A DNA stretch of 46,644 nt from the NCBI GenBank assembly GCA_009693015.1, contig SHYB01000015.1, forward strand, positions 1 to 46,644, written 5' to 3'. Below are positions 30,538-37,926 of this stretch, piece after piece. Position 1 is the stretch's first letter, and every line of letters starts with the position of its first letter. Made by a program: the position numbers and the translations under genes. The notes under the pieces are model-generated. The model saw only the letters and a list, made by a program, of their open reading frames with translations. It did not search any database and was not told the origin of the DNA. Source of the DNA: Dehalococcoidia bacterium. GTDB taxonomy: Bacteria > Chloroflexota > Dehalococcoidia > SHYB01.

Positions 30538-31263
30538 ATGCCTGCACGAGGAAAGACTGCTCTCAAGCCCGCGGACGCCGAAGTGTCCGCGCTGGCGCAG
30601 AACTATCTCATTACGCTGTACATGTTGCGCGAGGAGTCTTCCGGCGCATCGCCGACGATCACGCGGGTGGCGGAGCAGCTGGCGTCGTCGCCGTCCACGG
30701 AGCACCTGGGAACGTCGCTGGCGTCTGTGGCGGGGATGATCCGTCGCATGAAGCGCGATGGGCTGGTGGAGGTCAAGGGGAACAAGGAGATCGTGTTTAC
30801 CAGCCGGGGGCATGAGCTGGCGGTGGCGGTGATGCGGCGGCATCAGCTGGCGGAACGGTTGCTGGTGGACATGTTGCAGATGCCGTTGCACCAGGTGCAC
30901 GCGGAGGCGCACCGGCTGGAACACGCCATTTCACCAGAGCTGGAGCGCAGGCTGGTGGAGCGTCTGGGGAACCCGGCGACCTGCCCATTCGGACATCCCA
31001 TCCCCGGGAGCGGCTACGAGCCGCCGCCGGATTCGCAGCCGCTGGGGAAGGTCAAGCCGGGCAAAGAGGCCACGGTGGAGCGGATCCCCGAAGACGACCC
31101 GCGCCTGGTGCAGTATCTGGTGGAGAGCAAGGTGGTGCGGGGGCAGCGGGTGAAGGTAGTGGAGGCGGCGCCGTACAAGGGCACGATGACGCTGGAGGTG
31201 GAGGGGAAGGAAGTGGTGATCGGCTTGCAGGTTGCGCCGCGGATTATGGTGAACCCGCTCTAG
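30538..31263 (+). CDS. DtxR/MntR-type metal-dependent transcriptional regulator
   Basis: A 241-residue regulator with the three-part DtxR plan: N-terminal winged helix (LAQNYLITLYMLREE, SVAGMIRRMKRDGLVEVKGN), a metal-binding and dimerisation domain (RRHQLAERLLVDML, QVHAEAHRLEHAISPELERRL), and a C-terminal SH3/FeoA-like domain. The residue corresponding to DtxR Cys102 is His in EAHRLEH. The helix-turn-helix carries an insertion of about eight residues (SSPSTEHLGTSL). It probably represses metal-uptake genes when iron or manganese is bound; a ferric-type ABC permease and ATPase follow downstream. ATG 30538 gives the natural N-terminus. Confidence 0.9.
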   Translation: MPARGKTALKPADAEVSALAQNYLITLYMLREESSGASPTITRVAEQLASSPSTEHLGTSLASVAGMIRRMKRDGLVEVKGNKEIVFTSRGHELAVAVMRRHQLAERLLVDMLQMPLHQVHAEAHRLEHAISPELERRLVERLGNPATCPFGHPIPGSGYEPPPDSQPLGKVKPGKEATVERIPEDDPRLVQYLVESKVVRGQRVKVVEAAPYKGTMTLEVEGKEVVIGLQVAPRIMVNPL

Positions 31264-31292
31264 GGTAACGGCGCAGGCGCGAGGGGGCTGAG

Positions 31293-31365
31293 GTGGGGGC
31301 GCGGATGACCGGCAGGCCCAAGAATCAGAGCCGCGCGGGGCGGAAACGGGAAGCGGGGGAGGGAG
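31293..31365 (+). repeat. Dispersed repeat family 1, copy E
   Basis: GTGGGGGCGCGGATGACCGG, then CAGGCCCAAGAATCAGAGCC and a G-rich tail. It ends next to the 3' end of the small minus-strand gene. Confidence 0.65.
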
Positions 31366-31368
31366 CGG

Positions 31369-31542
31369 TCAGGCGCGCTGGGCGCGTTTGGCGGCGCAGC
31401 GGCCGCAGACCATGGCGAAACCGGGCTTGCGGTCCGGGCGCGGCACGGGCGTCACGGCGTCCTGGCGCAGTTGCTGGAGGGTGAGCCACCGCTCCAGATA
31501 AGCAACGAAGATGTGCCCGATGGTCTTTCGCAGGGCTGTCAT
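31369..31542 (-). CDS. Small uncharacterised protein with a terminal CxxC
   Basis: A 57-residue protein, not recognised. It has an amphipathic N-terminal half (MTALRKTIGHIFVAYLERW, then LTLQQLRQDAV) and a C-terminal basic part with CGRC, possibly half of a zinc site. Support for a real gene: AGAGGTTGG directly before the ATG, and a strong promoter on the same strand (31618-31646) with TTGACA-17-TATGCT. The frame is open further upstream, but that part shows no ribosome site. It lies opposite to the DtxR and transporter genes. Confidence 0.55.
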   Translation of the reverse strand: MTALRKTIGHIFVAYLERWLTLQQLRQDAVTPVPRPDRKPGFAMVCGRCAAKRAQRA

Positions 31543-31617
31543 CCAACCTCTTCCTGCTGCGCCGCGAGCCGTGTCCGGCTCCACCCCGGCGCTGGTAGTA
31601 GACGTACCATTTCGCGA

Positions 31618-31646
31618 AGCATATGTATAGCGGGCGATTTTGTCAA
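31618..31646 (-). promoter_or_regulatory. Sigma-70-type promoter of the small minus-strand gene
   Basis: On the minus strand, TTGACA (31646-31641) and TATGCT (31623-31618) are separated by 17 bp. The start point near 31611 gives a leader of about 70 nt. Confidence 0.65.
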
Positions 31647-31781
31647 TGCACGCTGCCAGGACATGCCAGGGCACGCGGCCGCAAGATGCCGGACCGCGCC
31701 CCCATGCGCCGCAGGGTGGTGTGAACCAGTTGCAATCACTGCTCTGCTTAAGCAGCCGGGCGTGGAGCGCGAAAGGTTGTG

Positions 31782-31810
31782 TTGACGTAGCAAATTACTA
31801 TGTCTACACT
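31782..31810 (+). promoter_or_regulatory. Sigma-70-type promoter of the iron-type ABC operon
   Basis: TTGACG (31782-31787) and TACACT (31805-31810) with a 17-bp spacer, about 78 bp before the permease start. The surrounding 31777-31812 is markedly AT-rich. A metal-regulator site overlapping it is plausible, but I cannot name a palindrome with confidence. Confidence 0.7.
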
Positions 31811-31887
31811 ACCTCATCCGTGTGCGAGGGCGCGAAAAGGGGCTAGGACAGGAGAGAGAGCGCCGGAAGATTCGGGCGTGAGGGGAC

Positions 31888-33531
31888 ATGGCACAGGGCT
31901 GGAGGACACAACAGCGCATGCGCATGCGGCGGCGCAGAGGGCCATTCGTACGGGCCAGCCTGGCCGCGCCGGCGATGCTGATGATCCCTGCTATCATCGT
32001 TGCGGGGGCGGTGGCGTTGCCGCTGGTGTACCTGGCGCTGCGGACGTTTGATGCGGGCGGCGATGCGTTGGACCTGCTGGCGCGGTGGCAGACGTTGCGG
32101 GTGCTGGGCAGGTCGGTTCTGCTGGCGGCGGCGGTGACGGCGACGGCGGTGGCGATTTCCGTGCCGCTGGCGTCGCTGACGACGCGATCGGACATGCCGG
32201 GGAAGCGTGTGTGGAGCGTGCTGACGGTGCTGCCGCTGGTGGTTCCGAGCTACATCGGCGGGTTCGCCCTGGTGTCCGCGCTGGGCCCCAAGGGGCTGGC
32301 GCAACAGGCGCTGGAGCCGCTGGGGGTGGACCGGCTGCCGGAGATCTATGGGTTTCCCGGCGCGTGGCTGGCGCTATCGCTTTTCTCTTATCCCTATGTG
32401 CTCCTCTCCATTCGCGCGGCGATGGCGGGGCTTGACCCGGCGCAGGAGGAGGCAAGCCGCAGCCTGGGCCACGGAACCGGAGAGACCTTTCTGCGGGTGA
32501 CGCTGCCCCAGTTGCGTCCGGCCATCGGCGCCGGCGCGCTGCTGGTTGCCTTGTACACCCTCAGTGATTTCGGCGCGGTGTCGCTGCTGCGGTTCAACTC
32601 CTTCACGCGCGTGATCTATCTGCAATATGAGGGGTCGTTCGACCGCACGCTGGCGGCGGTGCTGGCGCTGGTGCTGGTGGCGCTGGGCATCGCCCTGGTG
32701 GCGTGGGAGCAGCAACTGCGGGGCCGTGCGCGCTATTACAGCGTGGGGTCAGGCACGGCGCGCCGCCCGCCCGTGGCCCATCTGGGCCGGTGGCGCTGGC
32801 CGGCGTTCGCCCTGACGGCGCTGCTGGTGCTGGTGGCGCTGGGCATCCCGGCGTCCGTGCTGCTGTATTGGCTGGCGCAGGGGCTGGCGCATCACGTGGA
32901 GATCGGCTTCGTGGGGACGGCGGCGGCGCATGCGGTGTACGCCGCGGGGCTGGCGGCAGGCGCCGCGGTGATGGCGGCGCTGCCGGTGGCGATTCTGGCG
33001 GTGCGTTTCCCGCGGCGTCACGTGCGGGTGCTGGAAGCAGCGGCGTACCTGGGATTTGCCATGCCGGGGATTGTGGTGGCGCTGGCGCTGGTGTTCTTTG
33101 GGGCGAACTTCGCCACGCCGCTGTATCAAACACTGTTCATGCTGGTGCTGGCCTATGTGGTGCTGTTCCTGCCCATGGCGGTGGGGGCGCTGCGGGCGTC
33201 GCTGCTGCAAGTGAACCCCGCGGTGGAGGAGGCGGCGCGCAGCCTGGGACGGTCGCCGCTGGAGGTGCTGGCGACGGTGACGCTGCCGCTGATGCGGTCA
33301 GGGATCGCGGTGGGCGCGGCGCTGGTGTTTCTCACGGCGATGAAGGAGTTGCCGGCGACGCTGCTGCTCAGCCCGCTGGGGTTCAAGACGCTGGCGACCG
33401 AGGTATGGTCGGCAGCGGACATTGGGTTCTTTTCCAAGGCGGCGGTGCCTGCGCTGCTGTTGATCGGCGTGTCGTTGGTCCCCGTGGCCATATTGCTGTG
33501 GCGGGAGCGTGCGCACGATGGCCGGGGATAA
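31888..33531 (+). CDS. Ferric-type ABC transporter permease, two fused permease domains
   Basis: A 547-residue membrane protein with about 12 helices, the FbpB/SfuB/ThiP architecture in which two permease halves are joined. Each half has an EAA-type coupling loop: EEASRSLGHGTGETFLRVTL and EEAARSLGRSPLEVLATVTL. The first 20 residues are very basic. With the ATPase gene 60 bp downstream it would import Fe3+ or a similar ligand; the nearby DtxR-type regulator supports iron. GAGGGG precedes the ATG, and a good promoter lies upstream. No binding-protein gene is present nearby. Confidence 0.92.
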   Translation: MAQGWRTQQRMRMRRRRGPFVRASLAAPAMLMIPAIIVAGAVALPLVYLALRTFDAGGDALDLLARWQTLRVLGRSVLLAAAVTATAVAISVPLASLTTRSDMPGKRVWSVLTVLPLVVPSYIGGFALVSALGPKGLAQQALEPLGVDRLPEIYGFPGAWLALSLFSYPYVLLSIRAAMAGLDPAQEEASRSLGHGTGETFLRVTLPQLRPAIGAGALLVALYTLSDFGAVSLLRFNSFTRVIYLQYEGSFDRTLAAVLALVLVALGIALVAWEQQLRGRARYYSVGSGTARRPPVAHLGRWRWPAFALTALLVLVALGIPASVLLYWLAQGLAHHVEIGFVGTAAAHAVYAAGLAAGAAVMAALPVAILAVRFPRRHVRVLEAAAYLGFAMPGIVVALALVFFGANFATPLYQTLFMLVLAYVVLFLPMAVGALRASLLQVNPAVEEAARSLGRSPLEVLATVTLPLMRSGIAVGAALVFLTAMKELPATLLLSPLGFKTLATEVWSAADIGFFSKAAVPALLLIGVSLVPVAILLWRERAHDGRG

Positions 33532-33590
33532 CGGTTCGCCAAGGGGGGGTGACGCGTGATAGGCTGGGGGAAAGTCGGCAGGGAGTGGCG

Positions 33591-34664
33591 GTGACGCACG
33601 CGGCGGGGGTGTCGCAACAGAAGGCGAGGAGGCCGGTCATCACGGTGGCCGGCTTGTCCAAGACGTACCTCGGCGCGGTGGACGAGGCGGTGCAGGAACT
33701 TTCGTTTGCGGTGAACGAAGGGGAGACGCTGGCGCTGCTGGGCCCCAGCGGCTGCGGCAAGACGACGACGCTGCGGCTGCTGGCGGGGTTCGAGGCGCCG
33801 GACGCGGGGGAGGTGCGGATACGGGATGCGGTGGTGGCTTCGGCTACGGCGTGGGTGCCGCCGGAGCGGCGGGGGCTGGGGATGGTGTTCCAGCAGTTCG
33901 CTTTGTTCCCGCATCTGACGGTGCGGCAGAACGTGGCCTACGGGCTGCGGGGCAGGGGGCGCGCGGAGAAGGCGGAGCGGGTGCGGGAGATGCTGGAGCT
34001 GGTGTCTATGACGGAGTTCGGCGAGCGGTACCCGCATGCGCTTTCCGGCGGGCAGCAGCAGCGGGCGGCGCTGGCGCGGGCGCTGGCGCCAAGGCCCTCC
34101 GTGGTGCTGATGGACGAGCCGTTCGCCAGCCTGGACGCGGGCCTGCGATCACAGACGCGGCGGGAGGTGAAGGCGATCCTCACGCGTACGGGGGCGACGG
34201 CGATTATGGTGACGCACGACCAGGAGGAGGCGTTTGCCCTGGCAGACCGTATCCTGGTGATGCGCGCGGGGCGGCAGGAGCAATTGAATACGCCGGATAA
34301 TATCTACCACCGCCCGGCGACGCGGTTTGTGGCGGGGTTTGTGGGGCAGGCGGACTTTCTGCCGGTGGAGGTGCAGGACAACGCGGTGGTGACGGAGCTA
34401 GGAAGGTTCGGATATGAGGGGTCGCCGCCGGAAGGCGCGGTGGAGATGATGCTGCGCCCCGACGATGTGGAGATCTGCGATGACGGCCCCGGCGAGGGGG
34501 TGGTGCTGGACCGGGAGTTCAAGCGGGCGTACAACCGCTATTCGCTGCGGCTGGACTCCGGGGCGACGGTGCGGAGCGTGACGCCGGCGATGGGGGTGTA
34601 TCACGCAGGCGACCGTGTGCGGCTGCGGCTGCGCCCGGTGCACGTGGTGCTGTTTCCGCGCTAG
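33591..34664 (+). CDS. ABC transporter ATP-binding protein, FbpC/PotA-like
   Basis: A 357-residue ATPase. Walker A GPSGCGKTT, Q-loop VFQQFALFPHLTVRQNVAYG, signature [16 protein letters not shown], Walker B VVLMDEPFASLD, switch His in MVTHDQEEAF, then a C-terminal regulatory TOBE-like domain from about residue 240 (MMLRPDDVEI). This length and order are typical of Fe3+/polyamine/sulfate importers. GGGAG five bases before GTG 33591 sets the start. The last bases of the gene, with its stop, recur in altered form at 34687-34724. Confidence 0.93.
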   Translation: MTHAAGVSQQKARRPVITVAGLSKTYLGAVDEAVQELSFAVNEGETLALLGPSGCGKTTTLRLLAGFEAPDAGEVRIRDAVVASATAWVPPERRGLGMVFQQFALFPHLTVRQNVAYGLRGRGRAEKAERVREMLELVSMTEFGERYPHALSGGQQQRAALARALAPRPSVVLMDEPFASLDAGLRSQTRREVKAILTRTGATAIMVTHDQEEAFALADRILVMRAGRQEQLNTPDNIYHRPATRFVAGFVGQADFLPVEVQDNAVVTELGRFGYEGSPPEGAVEMMLRPDDVEICDDGPGEGVVLDREFKRAYNRYSLRLDSGATVRSVTPAMGVYHAGDRVRLRLRPVHVVLFPR

Positions 34665-34724
34665 CGACGGTGGTGCTGCCGGCTGAGCCCGGCGCACGTG
34701 GTGGTGCAGGCCCAGCGCTAGCGA
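34633..34724 (+). repeat. Imperfect direct duplication of the ATPase gene 3' end
   Basis: 34633-34667 (GCCCGGTGCACGTGGTGCTG ... CGCGCTAGCGA) is repeated with changes at 34687-34724 (GCCCGGCGCACGTGGTGGTG ... CAGCGCTAGCGA). The period is about 54-57 bp and includes the stop codon region. The second copy ends at the stop of the convergent gene. Confidence 0.6.
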
Positions 34725-35354
34725 TCAGGCTTGGCGGGCACGGCGGCCGGCATCGAGGAAGCGGTGCGCGGCGGTGACGAAGCTGAGGACGGTGATGAGG
34801 TAGAGGGCGATTACTGTGGCGATGTGGCCGGCGAGGAGGCCCGTGCCGAGGATGATGATGCGCTCCGGCCGGGTGACGAGGCCGACGTTGCAGGGGATGC
34901 CCAGGCCTTCCGTGCGGGCTTTGACGTAGCTGACGAGGCCGGAGCCGACGACGGCAGCGAAGAGGAGGAGCGTCTCTTCTGTATCGCCGCGGCGGGCGTA
35001 GTAGCCGAGCATGCCGAAGAGGATGACGGCTTCGCCCACCCTGTCCAGGGTGGAATCGAGCAGGGCGCCGTACTTGGAGGCGGCGCCGGTGGCTCGTGCC
35101 AGCGCGCCATCCAGCATGTCCAGCGCGGAGCTGGCGAGGACGGCGACGCCGCCCCAGACCCAGTGGCCGCTCCAGAGGAGGGCCGCCGCGCCGCCGCCGC
35201 CGGCAAGGCCGAGCCAGGTGAGCGTGTCCGGGGTGACGCGCAGGGCCACGAGCACGCGGACGATGGGGCTGACGAGGTAGCGTGTGGCGACGATCTTGAG
35301 TCGCTGCCGCGATGCTTCAGCGCTAGGGACGTTGTTGGAGTTGGCAGAGGTCAT
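34725..35354 (-). CDS. CDP-alcohol phosphatidyltransferase (phosphatidylinositol-phosphate-synthase-like)
   Basis: A 209-residue membrane enzyme with the CDP-alcohol phosphotransferase signature D-x2-D-G-x2-A-R-x8-G-x3-D-x3-D, read as SALDMLDGALARATGAASKY and GALLDSTLDR (about residues 80-107). About six helices. It transfers a phosphatidyl group from CDP-diacylglycerol to an alcohol. Being translationally coupled (ATGA overlap) after a PimA-like mannosyltransferase suggests the acceptor is inositol phosphate, as in the actinobacterial pgsA1-pimA cluster. Glycerol phosphate is the alternative. Confidence 0.88.
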   Translation of the reverse strand: MTSANSNNVPSAEASRQRLKIVATRYLVSPIVRVLVALRVTPDTLTWLGLAGGGGAAALLWSGHWVWGGVAVLASSALDMLDGALARATGAASKYGALLDSTLDRVGEAVILFGMLGYYARRGDTEETLLLFAAVVGSGLVSYVKARTEGLGIPCNVGLVTRPERIIILGTGLLAGHIATVIALYLITVLSFVTAAHRFLDAGRRARQA

Positions 35355-36496
35355 GGGAGTGTCCTTGCGCGGCGTTGCTCCTCCCGCCTGGCCTGGCACT
35401 TTCCGTAGAAGTCCATGACCTGGACGGCGATGCGTTTCCAGCTATAGTTTTGGGCGTGATCGCGGCCGCGATCGCCGAGGCGGCGGCGCAGGGCGGGGTC
35501 GTTGATGAGCTGCACCAGGGCTTCGGCAAGGCGTTCTTCATTTTGAGGCGCGACGAGCAGGCCCTGGACGCCGTGCTGCACCACGGTGGCGTAGCCGGGG
35601 ATGTCTGAGGCCAGCACGGGCTTGCCCGCGGCCATTGCCTCGAGGAGGACGATGCCGAAGGATTCGCCACCGGTGGCCGGGGAGCAGAAGATGTCCGCGC
35701 TGCGATAGTAGCGGGGCAGGTCGGCGTAGTCCACGCCCCCGGCGAAGACGACATCGCGCAGGTCGCGTTCGCCGAGGACGCGCTCGGAGGCGGCGTCCGG
35801 CTTGCCGGGGCCGACGACGATGAGTCGCGTATCGGGAAACTCCCATTTGATGCGGCTGTAGGCGGCGAGGAGGTGGCGCAGGCCCTTGCGCTTCTCCATT
35901 CTGCCGACGAAGAGGATGTTGATCTTGCCGTCGTTGAAACGATCGAAGGGAGGGACGTCAGCGCTGAAGTGGGCGAGGTCTATGCCGTTGGGGATGATGG
36001 CGTAGTCACCGGGGAAGGATTTGGCGACGATCTCCGCGGCGGGGCGGGAGACGGCGATGCGCCCGTGGATGTTGGGTTCCCATCGCTTGAGCACCGGCCG
36101 CCAGGCGCGGTAGCCGCGGGCGTTGCTATGGTAAAGGTGGAAGGTGCCGATGTTGAGCGTCTTGGAGTAGCGCAGCACCCAGAGGGGCAGCGCGGGGAGG
36201 AGGGGCTCGTGGATATGGAGCACGTCAAACTCTTCGCTTTCCAGCAACGCGCGCACTTGAGGGGCGCGGTGAAAGGAGAGGGTGATGCGGGCTACGGAGC
36301 CGCCGAGGGGAAGGGGCACGGGCCTGCCGATGACGACGAGATTATCGGTGTTCAGCTCGGAGGCGCGCTTGGAGGAGGGGGCGATGATCACGGTGCGATG
36401 GCCCATGGCGCGGAACTGATCAGAGAGGTTGCGGATGTGATTGGCGACGCCGCCGGGGTGGGCCCAATCATAGGGGGAAACCAGGCCGATTTTCAT
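35351..36496 (-). CDS. GT4 family glycosyltransferase, PimA-like
   Basis: A 381-residue GT-B glycosyltransferase. The N-terminus MKIGLVSPYDWAHPGGVANH is very like PimA, the phosphatidylinositol mannosyltransferase. The donor-site half has NILFVGRMEKRKGLRHLLAA and SPATGGESFGIVLLEAMAAG with the E-x7-E motif of GT4 enzymes. It likely adds a sugar to a phospholipid head group at the inner membrane leaflet. ATG 36496 is preferred to an upstream ATG at 36526 because it gives the PimA-type N-terminus and has AAGGGA just before it. The next gene overlaps by four bases. Confidence 0.88.
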   Translation of the reverse strand: MKIGLVSPYDWAHPGGVANHIRNLSDQFRAMGHRTVIIAPSSKRASELNTDNLVVIGRPVPLPLGGSVARITLSFHRAPQVRALLESEEFDVLHIHEPLLPALPLWVLRYSKTLNIGTFHLYHSNARGYRAWRPVLKRWEPNIHGRIAVSRPAAEIVAKSFPGDYAIIPNGIDLAHFSADVPPFDRFNDGKINILFVGRMEKRKGLRHLLAAYSRIKWEFPDTRLIVVGPGKPDAASERVLGERDLRDVVFAGGVDYADLPRYYRSADIFCSPATGGESFGIVLLEAMAAGKPVLASDIPGYATVVQHGVQGLLVAPQNEERLAEALVQLINDPALRRRLGDRGRDHAQNYSWKRIAVQVMDFYGKCQARREEQRRARTLP

Positions 36497-36537
36497 CCGT
36501 TCCCTTTGCGCTTGGAAGTGAGGCACCTTATCGTACC

Positions 36538-37467
36538 TTATTGGTCAACGGGAGCGGAGAGGGGCGCGGCCTCAGCGGGGGGGAAGACCTTGGATGGCCG
36601 CCAGGCGCCGGCAGGCTGGTCGCAGGCGAGGATGGCGACGAGCGCGCCATCGAGATCGTAGGCGCGGCAGGGAGCGTCGTGGGCGATGGCCGGGGCTTGG
36701 GATGCGATGGGAAGGGGCTGGCCGTAGCGCAGGGAGCGGACGTCTTCCGGGTCAAGGATGGCGGCGGGCATGGCGAGCATGGGCCAATCGAGCGCCCAGA
36801 GATCATGCTCCAGCGTCTGGCTATGGGCGGCGTGGAAGAGAGCCTCCACGGTTGTGGCCGCGGCGAGGGTGAAGGGGCCGACGCGGGTGCGGGTGAGGGC
36901 GTGCAGGTGGGCGCCGCAGCCCAGAGCCTGGCCGAGATCGTGGGCCAGGGAGCGGATGTAGGCGCCGTGGCTGCAGGTGATCTCCAGGGTGAGGAGCGGC
37001 GGCGACCAATCGGTGATGACGAGGCGGTGGAAGGTGATCTGGCGCGGGGCGCGGTCCACTTCGATGCCGGCGCGGGCGAGTTTGTACAGCGGGACGCCGC
37101 CGCGCTTGAGGGCGCTGTACATGGGAGGCGTCTGCTGGATGGCGCCTCGGAAGTTTGCCAGCGCGGCGTCCGCCTGGTCGCGGGTGACGCTGGAAGGGTC
37201 GCGCGCGGCGACGGGTGCGCCCTCGGCATCATAGGTGTCCGTGACGATGCCCAGGCGGACGGTGGCGAGGTAGTCTTTGTCAGAGGTGAGGAGATATTCG
37301 CTGACGCGGGTGGCCTGGCCGAGGAGGAGGGGGAGGACGCCGGAGGCGGCGGGGTCAAGGGTGCCGGCGTGGCCGGCACGGCGCTGCTGGAAGACGCGAC
37401 GGGCCATGCGCACCATATCAAATGAGGTGGGGCCAGGCGGCTTGTGCAGGTTGAGGATGCCATCCAT
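36538..37467 (-). CDS. truB: tRNA pseudouridine(55) synthase TruB
   Basis: A 309-residue enzyme that makes pseudouridine 55 in the T loop of tRNAs. It begins DGILNLHKPPGPTSFDMVR and carries the catalytic segment RRAGHAGTLDPAASGVLPLL with the nucleophile Asp, followed by YLATVRLGIVTDTYDAEG and CSHGAYIRSLAHDLGQALG. The C-terminal part is a PUA-like domain, less conserved. GGGGAG eight bases upstream sets the start at 37467. Last gene of the nusA operon. Confidence 0.95.
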   Translation of the reverse strand: MDGILNLHKPPGPTSFDMVRMARRVFQQRRAGHAGTLDPAASGVLPLLLGQATRVSEYLLTSDKDYLATVRLGIVTDTYDAEGAPVAARDPSSVTRDQADAALANFRGAIQQTPPMYSALKRGGVPLYKLARAGIEVDRAPRQITFHRLVITDWSPPLLTLEITCSHGAYIRSLAHDLGQALGCGAHLHALTRTRVGPFTLAAATTVEALFHAAHSQTLEHDLWALDWPMLAMPAAILDPEDVRSLRYGQPLPIASQAPAIAHDAPCRAYDLDGALVAILACDQPAGAWRPSKVFPPAEAAPLSAPVDQ

Positions 37468-37483
37468 GGCGGGCGCTCCCCGG

Positions 37484-37891
37484 CTAGTCTTCGTCTGTGC
37501 CCCTTGGGCTGAGGGGGGGGCGGCGTTCCTCAGCCTGGCGGCGCGCGGCGTCTTCATTTTCCTTGAGCAGGGCGAGGATGCGCGCGCCTTCTTCTATGCG
37601 GTCATCCAGGTGGAAGGAGAGGTGGGGCATGTGCCGCAGGGCGACGTTGTCCATAAGGCGGCGGCGGAGAAAGGGACCCGCGGCGATCAGGCCTTCCAGG
37701 GTCAGCTTCTTCTCCGCATCATCGCCCAGGATGCTGACGTACACTTGCGCGGAGGAGAGGTCTGGGGAGACTTTGATCTCTGTGATGCTCACTACGGTGG
37801 CGAGGCGGGGGTCGTTGACCTCGCGGCGGATGAGATCGCTGATTTCATCGCGCAAAAGCTCGTTGATGCGGCTCTGCCTGCGTGAGGGCAT
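37484..37891 (-). CDS. rbfA: 30S ribosome-binding factor RbfA
   Basis: A 135-residue KH-fold assembly factor for the small subunit. Family motifs: RINELLRDEISDLIRREVND, SPDLSSAQVYVSILGDD, and LRRRLMDNVALRHMPHLSF near the C-terminus. The charged tail after residue 115 is variable. ATG 37891 gives the natural length. It sits between infB and truB as in most bacteria. Confidence 0.93.
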   Translation of the reverse strand: MPSRRQSRINELLRDEISDLIRREVNDPRLATVVSITEIKVSPDLSSAQVYVSILGDDAEKKLTLEGLIAAGPFLRRRLMDNVALRHMPHLSFHLDDRIEEGARILALLKENEDAARRQAEERRPPLSPRGTDED

Positions 37892-37926
37892 GGCGGGGAC
37901 GGCCTTTCCGGACGGCGAAGAGAAGA

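Noticed and set aside
32703-33590. N-terminal extension of the ABC ATPase frame back into the permease gene.
   Set aside because: It overlaps the permease in another frame and encodes Gly/Ala-rich sequence; GTG 33591 with GGGAG is the natural start.
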